This document shows positions 1 to 6,183 of a stretch of DNA of 10,652 nt, piece by piece. The notes under the pieces are model-generated. The model made no database searches. It had not been told where the DNA came from and saw only the letters and a list, made by a program, of their open reading frames with translations. The stretch comes from DATJJW01 sp035491935 (GTDB taxonomy: Bacteria > Pseudomonadota > Alphaproteobacteria > ATCC43930 > CGMCC-115725). The position numbers were made by a program, and so were the translations under genes. How positions within the stretch are numbered: position 1 is the first letter of the stretch; each line of letters begins with the position of its first letter. The stretch is from contig DATJJW010000223.1 of the NCBI GenBank assembly GCA_035491935.1, positions 1 to 10,652 on the forward strand, read 5' to 3'.

Positions 1-798
1 GCTATCGTCGCGGCCGAGCTGGAGCACCTGATTGTGAATCGGCAGCCACTGGTCGAGATGCTGGCCGAACTGGTCGAGCTGCGCCAGATCGGGCCCGCTC
101 AACAAGCCGCGCAAGGTTGCCGCCTGGTCGTGAAGATCGGCCAGCGCGGTCTCGGTGGCGTGGCTGTAGGTGTCCAGCGCCTGGTCGGTGGTCGCCATGA
201 TGTAATTGGCGTCATCGTCCTGCAGTCGGGCGATGCCGTGCAGCATCTGCCCTATCAGATAGCTGGCCCGGACCACTTCGGCCGAGGGTGTCGCCGTCGT
301 CAGATGTTGGGCAATCTGGTTCAGCGGTACGACCGTCGCCGCGATGGCGGGCGAGCCCTTGGATAGTGTCAGGTCGCGCGCCTCCTGCTGCGTGTCGTGA
401 CTGGCGAACGTGCGCACCTTGTCCTGATTGGCCAGGTATTGCTGCCACAGACTGTCGAATTCCTGGATCTTCTGCCGGCCCTCCTCGGTGGAGAGCCCGT
501 TCAGCTTGTCCTTGACCGCGACGAGGTCTCGGCGGAATGCCAGGATCTTGTTGTCATATGACGCGACGTCGGCCGGGTTGTCGGCCAGGATCAGGTTCTT
601 CTCGTTACGGACGATCTGCAGCAGGTCCTTTTCGAGATCATTCACCAGATTGACCCGTTGGGCCGGTCCTTGCAGCATGTCGTTGAGCGAGGCATCGAAG
701 CCGGCCAGCTTGACGATTCCGAGGCCGGCGGTGAAAGCCGACAGCGCGATCACCACGCCGAAGGCGAGGCCCAGTTTCATCTTGATTGTGGCACGCAT
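1..798 (-). CDS. methyl-accepting chemotaxis protein, N-terminal part (cut by left edge)
   Basis: This reading frame has no stop and leaves the window, so only the first 266 residues are visible. The start ATG (798-796) follows a GGAG with a 7-base spacer. Seen: basic residues, then a hydrophobic segment at about residues 9-31 that fits a first transmembrane helix, followed by a long, mostly helical, Gln/Asp/Leu-rich stretch with no obvious Cys or PAS features. This matches the four-helix-bundle (4HB_MCP) sensor found in many MCPs. The second transmembrane helix, HAMP and signalling domain should lie to the left, outside the window. It would sit in the inner membrane, sense a periplasmic ligand and control CheA through CheW. 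It is the fifth gene of the che operon, 46 bases after cheW. The ligand cannot be predicted. The 4HB and MCP assignment rests on pattern and context, because the diagnostic signalling domain is not visible. Confidence 0.85.
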   Translation of the reverse strand, partial: MRATIKMKLGLAFGVVIALSAFTAGLGIVKLAGFDASLNDMLQGPAQRVNLVNDLEKDLLQIVRNEKNLILADNPADVASYDNKILAFRRDLVAVKDKLNGLSTEEGRQKIQEFDSLWQQYLANQDKVRTFASHDTQQEARDLTLSKGSPAIAATVVPLNQIAQHLTTATPSAEVVRASYLIGQMLHGIARLQDDDANYIMATTDQALDTYSHATETALADLHDQAATLRGLLSGPDLAQLDQFGQHLDQWLPIHNQVLQLGRDDS

Positions 799-844
799 GG
801 GTTATCTCCGTGGGGTTGGGTGGCGCGGCGCCTGCCCGCCCGGG

Positions 845-1312
845 TTAACTGAAAAGCTGTTCGATATCGGGGATGATGACGAAATCGTCGCGGCGCTTGC
901 CGATGCAGCGGATGAATTCCGGCTGCCAACGCATGCCGACCCGGGGCGTCTCTTCGATCGAGGACGCGGCGATCTCGGTCACCTCGAAGACCTTGTCGGC
1001 GAGCAGGCCGACAGTGCAGGCTTCGCCGTCGAGCGGGACGTCGATGACGATGATCCGCGTGTCGATCGTCGGCCGGGTCGGCTCCATGCCGAAGCGCAGC
1101 CGCAGATCGGCCAGGGGCACGATCGAGCCGCGGACATTGATGATGCCGCCGACGAAAGGGCGGGCGCCCGGTACCTGAGTGACCGGCACCAGATCCAGGA
1201 TCTCGCGCACAAGGCCGGCCTCGATGGCGAAGACCTCGCCCTGCAGGGCGAAGGTCAGTGCCTCGATGGGCCCGTCGATGATGGGCTTGCCCGTTGATTG
1301 CAGCTCGCTCAT
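845..1312 (-). CDS. cheW: chemotaxis coupling protein CheW
   Basis: This 155-residue protein has the usual CheW length and is a single SH3-like CheW domain. It physically couples the CheA kinase to MCP receptors at the membrane-associated array. Seen: the family signature GGIINVRGSIVPLADLR at residues 55-71, including the conserved Asn59-Val-Arg61-Gly62, an early strand with FALQGEVFAI, and a C-terminal FVIIPDIEQLF strand (residues 144-154). Its ATG overlaps the cheA TGA as ATGA at 1309-1312, implying translational coupling and matched amounts of CheA and CheW. The MCP gene follows 46 bases downstream. There is no sign of truncation or of a fused receiver domain, so this is CheW rather than CheV. 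Confidence 0.96.
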   Translation of the reverse strand: MSELQSTGKPIIDGPIEALTFALQGEVFAIEAGLVREILDLVPVTQVPGARPFVGGIINVRGSIVPLADLRLRFGMEPTRPTIDTRIIVIDVPLDGEACTVGLLADKVFEVTEIAASSIEETPRVGMRWQPEFIRCIGKRRDDFVIIPDIEQLFS

Positions 1313-3333
1313 GACGCCCGTTGCCTGTCCGCCTGCGCATGGCCGAGTTCGACCGCCTGCGCGATGTCGAGGATCAGCGCCACCGAACCGTCACCCAGGA
1401 TGGTGGCGCCGGAGAAGGTGTCGACATCGGCATGCAGCCGGCTCAGCGATTTGATGACCGTCTGGTGGTTGCCGATCACCTGGTCGACGACCAGGCCGAC
1501 GCGCAGCTCGCCCGTCGAGACGACGATCACCTTCTGGTGGGGATCGGGCGGCGAGTTGCTGCCCAATACCTCGCGCAGGCGCAGAAACGGCACCAGGTCG
1601 CCGCGGATGCTCAGGAAACTGCGCCCGGCCGAGCGGCCATCCTCGGCCGCGGACAGTTCGACGCATTCCTCGACCGCCGTCAGTGGGATGATGTAGCGGT
1701 CCTGGCCGATACGGACGAGCAGCCCGTCGATGATGGCGAGCGTGAGTGGCAGGCGCAGGGTGATGGTCGTGCCGCGCCCGGGCGTGGTCGCCATGTCGAT
1801 CGTGCCGCGCAGCGCCTCGATCAGCCGTTTGACGACGTCCATGCCGACGCCGCGTCCGGACACCGCCGTCACCTCGCGCGCGGTCGAAAAGCCCGGATGG
1901 AACAGGTATTGATAGAGCTCGTTGTCGGAAAGCTTGAGGCCCGGCGCCAGCAATCCCTGCTCCTCGGCCTTGGCGCGGATGCGGTCGCGGTCGAGGCCCT
2001 TGCCGTCATCGGTGATGGCGATCAGCACCTCGGTGCCGGCATGCCGCGCTTCCAGCCGGACTTGGCCGCGCATCGGCTTGCCGGCGGCGAGCCGGGTGGA
2101 TGGCGGCTCGATGCCGTGGTCGATCGAATTGCGGATCAGATGGACCAGAGGGTCGGCCAGGCGTTCGACCACCGTCTTGTCCAGTTCGGTTTCCTCGCCG
2201 GACGTCACCAGATCGATCTGCTTGCCGAGGTCGCGCGACAGGTCATGGACTAGACGGCGGAAGCGGCCGAACAGCGAACCGATCGGTACCATGCGCACGT
2301 TCATGGTGGTGTCGCGCAGCTCATTGGCCAGGCGCTCGATTTCCTCGGCAATGGATTTCAGCGCCGTATCGGCGCCGCTTGCTGCCAATTGCGACAGGCG
2401 GGCCTGGACGATGACCAGCTCGCCGACCCGGTCCATCAACTGGTCGAGGCGTTCGGCCGGGACACGAATGCTGTTTGTGGTCTTGCCCGCATCGGCCTCG
2501 CGCCGGGTCTTTTCAGGCGCGGCCAGGGGCACGACTACAGGGACCGTGGACAGGTCGGGCTCGGCCGCTTCGGCTTCGCCGACAGGTGAGGGGGCTGGTG
2601 CCGGATCGGCGGATGGCCCGGCAGCCGGCGGCGCATCCAGGCGCTCGACCTCCAGCTTCATGTCGTCGAGCACGAACATGAAGACCTCGTCGATGGCCTC
2701 GCGTGGATGACTGGTGGCCAGGATCGCTTCCCAGCCGAGGTAGAGCGCTTCCGGCTCGAGTTCCTCGAGTGGTGGGACCGCGTCGGCCAGACCGGTGACG
2801 GTGCAGGTACCCAGGCTGCGCAATTCGTCGAGCAGCAGCAGCGGTTTGGTGCCGGTGACGAGCGCATCCTGCGCCAGGTGAAAGCGGATGCGCCAGGTCG
2901 TGGTCCCCGTCTGGTCGGCGACGGGCTCCACAGCCGGGGCTTCGTCGATCTCCGCCCCGCCATCGTCGGTGACGCGGCGCAGCTCCTGGATGATGGCGTC
3001 TCCGGCCGCGGCATCGGCCGTCTCGGCCTGTTCGATCAGCGCCCGAATATGGTCCTTGGCCGCGAGCGCCACCGCGACCAGCTCGCGGCTGGGTGCCAGA
3101 TGCTCCTTGCGCACGCGGTCGAAGGCGGTCTCGAATTCATGGGTGAAGGCGGCGACCTGTTCGAAACCGAACATGGCGCCGGAACCCTTGATCGTGTGCA
3201 GCGCGCGGAACGCGCCGTCGACCAGTTCGCGCCCGTCCTCGGCGTGCTCCAGGTCGAGTAGTGCTTGTTCGAGCTGCTCGAGCAGCTCCTCCGCCTCCTG
3301 GCGAAAAATCTCCGTCGGATCGACGGCGCTCAT
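1309..3333 (-). CDS. cheA: chemotaxis histidine kinase CheA
   Basis: This 674-residue kinase autophosphorylates on its Hpt histidine and passes phosphate to CheY, under control of MCP/CheW. Domains in order: P1/Hpt at about 1-105, with phospho-acceptor His46 in LHTIKGSGAMFGF; a second globular region at about 145-232 (starting WRIRFHLAQDAL) in the P2 position; a Pro/Ala/Glu-rich linker at about 234-280; P3 dimerisation helices at about 288-345 (VPAERLDQLMDRVGELV); the P4 ATPase with N-box HLIRNSIDHGIE (398-409), G1 box DDGKGLD (442-448) and G2 box GRGVGMDV (493-500); and a CheW-like P5 regulatory domain at about 530-665. All key catalytic residues are present, so it should be active. The P2-position region is not the classic enteric CheY-binding P2 by eye. 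The gene overlaps cheY upstream and cheW downstream by four bases each. Confidence 0.97.
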   Translation of the reverse strand: MSAVDPTEIFRQEAEELLEQLEQALLDLEHAEDGRELVDGAFRALHTIKGSGAMFGFEQVAAFTHEFETAFDRVRKEHLAPSRELVAVALAAKDHIRALIEQAETADAAAGDAIIQELRRVTDDGGAEIDEAPAVEPVADQTGTTTWRIRFHLAQDALVTGTKPLLLLDELRSLGTCTVTGLADAVPPLEELEPEALYLGWEAILATSHPREAIDEVFMFVLDDMKLEVERLDAPPAAGPSADPAPAPSPVGEAEAAEPDLSTVPVVVPLAAPEKTRREADAGKTTNSIRVPAERLDQLMDRVGELVIVQARLSQLAASGADTALKSIAEEIERLANELRDTTMNVRMVPIGSLFGRFRRLVHDLSRDLGKQIDLVTSGEETELDKTVVERLADPLVHLIRNSIDHGIEPPSTRLAAGKPMRGQVRLEARHAGTEVLIAITDDGKGLDRDRIRAKAEEQGLLAPGLKLSDNELYQYLFHPGFSTAREVTAVSGRGVGMDVVKRLIEALRGTIDMATTPGRGTTITLRLPLTLAIIDGLLVRIGQDRYIIPLTAVEECVELSAAEDGRSAGRSFLSIRGDLVPFLRLREVLGSNSPPDPHQKVIVVSTGELRVGLVVDQVIGNHQTVIKSLSRLHADVDTFSGATILGDGSVALILDIAQAVELGHAQADRQRAS

Positions 3334-3698
3334 GCGCCGAGCACCTTCTTGACCACGGAGAGCAGTTGATCCTGTTGGAAGGGCTTGACCAGCCAGCCGG
3401 TGGCGCCGGCTTCCTTCGCCTGGCGTTTCATCTCGCCATCGGATTCGGTGGTGAGGAACAGGATCGGCACGCCGCGATAGGCCGGCAGCTTGCGCAATTC
3501 GCGAATGAATGTCAGGCCGTCCATCACCGGCATGTTGAGGTCGGTGAAGACCAGATGGGCTGGTTTCTCCTGTGCCTTGGCCAGGCCCTCGACGCCGTTC
3601 GCCGCCTCGGACACCTGATAGCCGGCACCGGTCAATGTCATCTTCAGCATCATGCGGATGCTGGCGGAATCATCGACCGTAAGGATGACTTTGCTCAT
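3330..3698 (-). CDS. cheY: single-domain chemotaxis response regulator CheY
   Basis: This is a stand-alone receiver domain of 122 residues with no output domain. Seen: the acidic pair Asp9-Asp10, phospho-acceptor Asp53 in VFTDLNMPVMDG, the switch Thr83-Thr84 region in ILFLTTESD, and invariant Lys105 in WLVKPF. It is therefore a complete, phosphorylatable receiver. Phospho-CheY normally binds the flagellar switch protein FliM, but in alphaproteobacteria with several CheY copies one may act mainly as a phosphate sink, and sequence alone does not separate the two. Its ATG overlaps the STAS-gene TGA (ATGA at 3695-3698), and its TGA overlaps the cheA ATG (ATGA at 3330-3333). It is therefore tightly coupled to the kinase that should phosphorylate it. 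Confidence 0.95.
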   Translation of the reverse strand: MSKVILTVDDSASIRMMLKMTLTGAGYQVSEAANGVEGLAKAQEKPAHLVFTDLNMPVMDGLTFIRELRKLPAYRGVPILFLTTESDGEMKRQAKEAGATGWLVKPFQQDQLLSVVKKVLGA

Positions 3699-4000
3699 GA
3701 AACCATACCTTCGAATAATGCGGCAAATCCCGCTCGATCCGCCATATCTCTAAGGTTGTTCGATAGTCTGTTTGACATTGCAATCTCTATGGATTTTTTG
3801 CGGGCAGACTTCGACATGGAAATTATAAGTTGAATAAACCAAACATCTACTTCGCTTTCCTCGTCGCAATCCAACTCTATCCTGGAATGCAGAGTCAGCG
3901 CTTGATGCAGCGGCGGCAAAATTATCTCCGCTGCGGAGATCGTCAGGTTATTTCCCATACTAATCATATGGTTATCGTTGAATTGTTCCATTTCGCCCAT
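3695..4000 (-). CDS. small STAS-domain protein, first gene of the che operon
   Basis: This protein of about 101 residues matches the strand-helix pattern of a STAS (anti-sigma-factor-antagonist/MlaB-like) domain: LTISAAEIILPPLHQALTL, then an Asp/Glu-rich turn, an IQLIISMSKSARKKS helix and a C-terminal helix with DMADRAGFAALF. Such genes often precede cheY-cheA in alphaproteobacteria and related groups, probably in scaffolding or partner binding. That role is from family knowledge and is not proven here. At the usual phosphorylated Ser/Thr position after the turn Asp (EVDVWFIQL) there is Val53, so phosphorylation-switch control looks unlikely. The start is uncertain. I chose ATG at 4000-3998, preceded by AGGG four to five bases away. 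A TTG at 4024 and ATGs at 3991 and further in are alternatives. The gene is visibly AT-richer than all its neighbours. It ends in a 4-base overlap with cheY. Confidence 0.72.
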   Translation of the reverse strand: MGEMEQFNDNHMISMGNNLTISAAEIILPPLHQALTLHSRIELDCDEESEVDVWFIQLIISMSKSARKKSIEIAMSNRLSNNLRDMADRAGFAALFEGMVS

Positions 4001-4534
4001 CGGCCCTGATGATCCGGTGCCCAATTAAGCATATGGAATCCTAACACTTGGTTGAAAAATCGGTTGATGACGTTTTTGGAATTATTCAAGTATTTGTAAG
4101 TATAAATCGAGTAATTATGCAATACAGCGTCGATAATATATAGATTGATTTACAAGATATTACCGAATGACTCGGGGTGCTCGGCGTAATCGCTCGCCGG
4201 AGCGGAAGTATCGATACCCGCATAAATCGCGGTCTCGGCACTGATGGCGGCCGACCATTGGTCGACAGGCCGACGATGGCTTGCGGCCCCGATTGGATAT
4301 CAGTGATGAAGCGGCCGAGCTTTTGGTGCCGTCAAATGAAGGCGACGCACCCGGACATCCCGGACGCGTGAAACGCCTTGGCGGACCGTCAAGTATAGAT
4401 AAGCCACCCCCGACCAACCGAACGGCGGATAGCTTGCATTCTCCTCGCACCGGTTGGCGGGCCGGATCTCCCGTAAAGGGTGCGGCAGCACCGTCTTGGT
4501 CGTTGCGCGGCTTCGATTTCATGCCGCGCCCAGC

Positions 4535-4575
4535 GTTTACATACGATCGTTGCCGTCAAACGAATGTTTACCTAC
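4535..4575 (+). repeat. two 10-base direct repeats flanking the candidate promoter
   Basis: GTTTACATAC at 4535-4544 and GTTTACCTAC at 4566-4575 match at 9 of 10 positions and start 31 bases apart, close to three helical turns, so both would face the same side of the DNA. The first ends just before the candidate -35 box; the second overlaps the spacer and -10 box. An 8-base palindrome ACGATCGT (4543-4550) lies against the first copy. This is the arrangement expected for a repressor or activator binding as paired sites, but no regulator gene is in the window, and chance occurrence of short repeats is possible. Confidence 0.4.
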
Positions 4576-4578
4576 AGT
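4550..4578 (+). promoter_or_regulatory. candidate sigma-70-like promoter for the MFS-hydrolase operon
   Basis: TTGCCG (4550-4555) and TACAGT (4573-4578) are separated by exactly 17 bases. Each box matches 4 of 6 bases of the sigma-70 consensus, including the TTG of the -35 box and the TA and final T of the -10 box. The start of transcription would fall near 4585, leaving an untranslated leader of about 90 bases before the MFS ATG. It is the best-spaced pair I found upstream of this operon. TATAGA at 4613-4618 has no matching -35 box. Confidence 0.4.
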
Positions 4579-4665
4579 GGAAATCAACCATCCGCACGTT
4601 TCGTGACGCCTTTATAGAAGCGAACTTTTTAGTGTCTACGCATCTGCCAACAACAATAATTGGGC

Positions 4666-4673
4666 AGGGAGGA
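4666..4673 (+). promoter_or_regulatory. ribosome binding site fixing the MFS start
   Basis: AGGGAGGA is a near-perfect anti-16S match lying 4 bases before ATG 4678. It rules out the in-frame TTG at 4660, which would place this motif inside the coding region. Confidence 0.85.
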
Positions 4674-4677
4674 CGAT

Positions 4678-6108
4678 ATGGCCGGAGTGGAGACCACGAG
4701 TAATTGGCTGGGTTTCTATGATAACGCTAAGCTGACACCACGCTATTTCCTGACCATCTTCCTGCTTGTCTGCCAGGGGATGTTCGAGTTCTACGATTTC
4801 TTCATCGTTGGTTATCTCGTTGCTGTGCTGGCGCCGAGCTGGCATCTTACTTACGGCCAGTCCTCGATCATGCTGCTGAGCGGCGGCCTCGGCGCGGTGG
4901 TCGGCGGGCTGTCCTTCGGCCTATGGGCCGATCGCTTCGGCCGGCGCAACCTGGTGGCGTTGAGCGGGTTGATCTTCTCGCTGGGCTGCGGCGCCTGCGC
5001 CACCCTGCCCCAAGGCGCGTGGATCCTGTTCTCCCTCTGCCGTTTCGTCGTGGGCTTCGGCATGGCTGGCGCCGTCGGCGTCCAGAACACGATGGTTGTC
5101 GAGATCACGCCGACGCGCTTCCGGACATATCTCTCCAGCCTCATGCTGGCACCAGCGGCGCTCGGCACCTTCTTCGCCGCCATCATCGCCGCGCATCTGA
5201 TGCCGTTGATTGGTTGGCGCGGTGTCGCGGCGACTGGTGCGCTGCCGATCCTGATCTCGGGCGCCATCATGCTATGGGTTCCGGAATCGGCACGCTGGCT
5301 CATGACCCGCAATCGCTTCGCCGACGCTCGCAAAGCCGCCGCCCGTCAGTTGGGCGTGCCAGAATCCGGCATCGCCATGCCGGCCGATCGACCGGTCCCG
5401 GTGGCGCCGGTGCCGCTCTCCGAGCTGCTGCACGATCAGAAGCGTTTCTGGTGGGTTTCGGCAATCTGGTTCGGCTGTTCGGCCGCCACATATGGCGTGC
5501 AGCTCTGGGGGCCGACCATCGTCTCGCAGCTACTGAAGATTCCGGCCGCCACCGCCGCCAGCTACTTCATCTGGTTGGCGGTACTGAACTTCGCCGGCCG
5601 TGTCTCTTTCTCCTTCCTGCCGGTCTGGATCGGGCGGCGCGCCAGCGGCATGCTCATGACCTATGTCTCGGCGGTGCTGCTGGTCCTGGGCGGCCTCTAC
5701 AATGCCAGCTATGTCGGCGGCATGTCGGTGTTCGTCTTGGTCATCGTCGGCGGCGCCTTCTTCTATAGCGGCGGCTTCGCCAATCTCACGCCCTATACGG
5801 TCGAAGTCTATCCGGTCCGGCTGGGTGCCCGCGCCATCGGGCTCGGCCAGGCCATGAACGGCGTCGGCAAGATCGTCGGGCCACTGATGCTGGCGCTGAT
5901 CGCGGGCTCCGGCGACATCGTCTCGCCCAAGGCCACGGCGGCGGCGGTCGAGCCCGCCTTCATGGCGCTGGCCGGCTGCCTGGTGATCGCGGCGCTGGCC
6001 TTCACGCTGTTCCGCGTCGAGACGCATGGCAAGCAAATCACCCAGATCAGCAAGATCGAGGACGAACCTGAGCGGGCCGAGCCGCAACGCCGCGCCGTCA
6101 ACAACTAG
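4678..6108 (+). CDS. MFS transporter (AAHS/sugar-porter-like organic acid permease)
   Basis: This 476-residue inner-membrane protein has about 12 hydrophobic helices and a central loop at about residues 208-255, typical of the major facilitator superfamily. Seen: an acidic first helix with FEFYDFFIVGYL (Asp40), as in aromatic-acid:H+ symporters; motif A GLWADRFGRR (81-90) between helices 2 and 3; PESARWLM (202-209) after helix 6, shared with sugar-porter and AAHS members; and EVYPVRLGARAIGLG (376-390) before helix 11. It is probably a proton-coupled importer of an organic acid or similar small substrate, and the substrate cannot be told from sequence. The start was chosen for its strong ribosome binding site. 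It is the first gene of the rightward group, 75 bases before the hydrolase, which suggests uptake of that enzyme's substrate or product. Confidence 0.92.
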   Translation: MAGVETTSNWLGFYDNAKLTPRYFLTIFLLVCQGMFEFYDFFIVGYLVAVLAPSWHLTYGQSSIMLLSGGLGAVVGGLSFGLWADRFGRRNLVALSGLIFSLGCGACATLPQGAWILFSLCRFVVGFGMAGAVGVQNTMVVEITPTRFRTYLSSLMLAPAALGTFFAAIIAAHLMPLIGWRGVAATGALPILISGAIMLWVPESARWLMTRNRFADARKAAARQLGVPESGIAMPADRPVPVAPVPLSELLHDQKRFWWVSAIWFGCSAATYGVQLWGPTIVSQLLKIPAATAASYFIWLAVLNFAGRVSFSFLPVWIGRRASGMLMTYVSAVLLVLGGLYNASYVGGMSVFVLVIVGGAFFYSGGFANLTPYTVEVYPVRLGARAIGLGQAMNGVGKIVGPLMLALIAGSGDIVSPKATAAAVEPAFMALAGCLVIAALAFTLFRVETHGKQITQISKIEDEPERAEPQRRAVNN

Positions 6109-6136
6109 GCATCTCGTAAGCGCTTTCCGACGCCAG

Positions 6137-6159
6137 GGGTGGGCCCTCAGGGCCTGCCC
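6137..6159 (+). other. GC-rich hairpin between MFS and hydrolase genes
   Basis: Bases 6137-6146 pair with 6150-6159 around a TCA loop: ten consecutive pairs, eight G-C and two G-U. It begins 28 bases after the MFS stop and lies just upstream of the hydrolase ribosome binding site. Only a short TTT (6168-6170) follows, nine bases away, so it is a poor intrinsic terminator. It could attenuate read-through or protect the upstream message from 3' exonucleases. Confidence 0.55.
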
Positions 6160-6170
6160 ATCCGCCCTTT

Positions 6171-6177
6171 GGAGAGG
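6171..6177 (+). promoter_or_regulatory. ribosome binding site fixing the hydrolase start
   Basis: GGAGAGG lies 6 bases before ATG 6184 and selects that start over the in-frame GTG at 6139, which falls within the intergenic hairpin. Confidence 0.82.
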
Positions 6178-6183
6178 ACAGCC

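Larger units (their letters stand above)
4001..4677. other. intergenic region between the divergent che and catabolic operons
   Basis: These roughly 680 bases contain no gene I can support. From 4001 to about 4165 the DNA is AT-rich, with many TATA-like words, and probably carries the leftward promoter of the che operon. I find no -35/-10 pair with proper spacing and no FliA-type site. From about 4170 the composition becomes GC-rich again. Short open frames exist on both strands here (minus 4160-4522, plus 4281-4703), but they lack a good ribosome binding site and read as low-complexity, shadow-like peptides. The right end holds a candidate promoter with direct repeats, listed separately, and a leader of roughly 100 bases before the MFS gene. 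Confidence 0.7.

Noticed and set aside
428..1297. 289-codon plus-strand frame opposite the MCP and cheW genes
   Set aside because: It is antisense to two clear chemotaxis genes, and its protein is Arg/Ser/Asp-rich without recognisable domains.
1321..2253. 310-codon plus-strand frame opposite cheA
   Set aside because: It is a mirror frame of cheA's GC-biased codons with no domain or ribosome binding site.
4030..4165. Leftward promoter for the che operon in the AT-rich spacer
   Set aside because: Several TATA-like words and TTG words occur, but none pair at 16-18 bases, and no FliA or sigma-54 consensus was found, so no specific site is called.
4160..4522. 120-codon minus-strand frame in the intergenic region
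   Set aside because: The peptide is Arg/Pro/Ser-rich with no fold-like pattern, and there is no convincing ribosome binding site. A small gene cannot be excluded but is not supported.
4281..4703. 140-codon plus-strand frame running into the MFS gene
   Set aside because: It overlaps the MFS start and its ribosome binding site in another frame and shows no recognisable domain.
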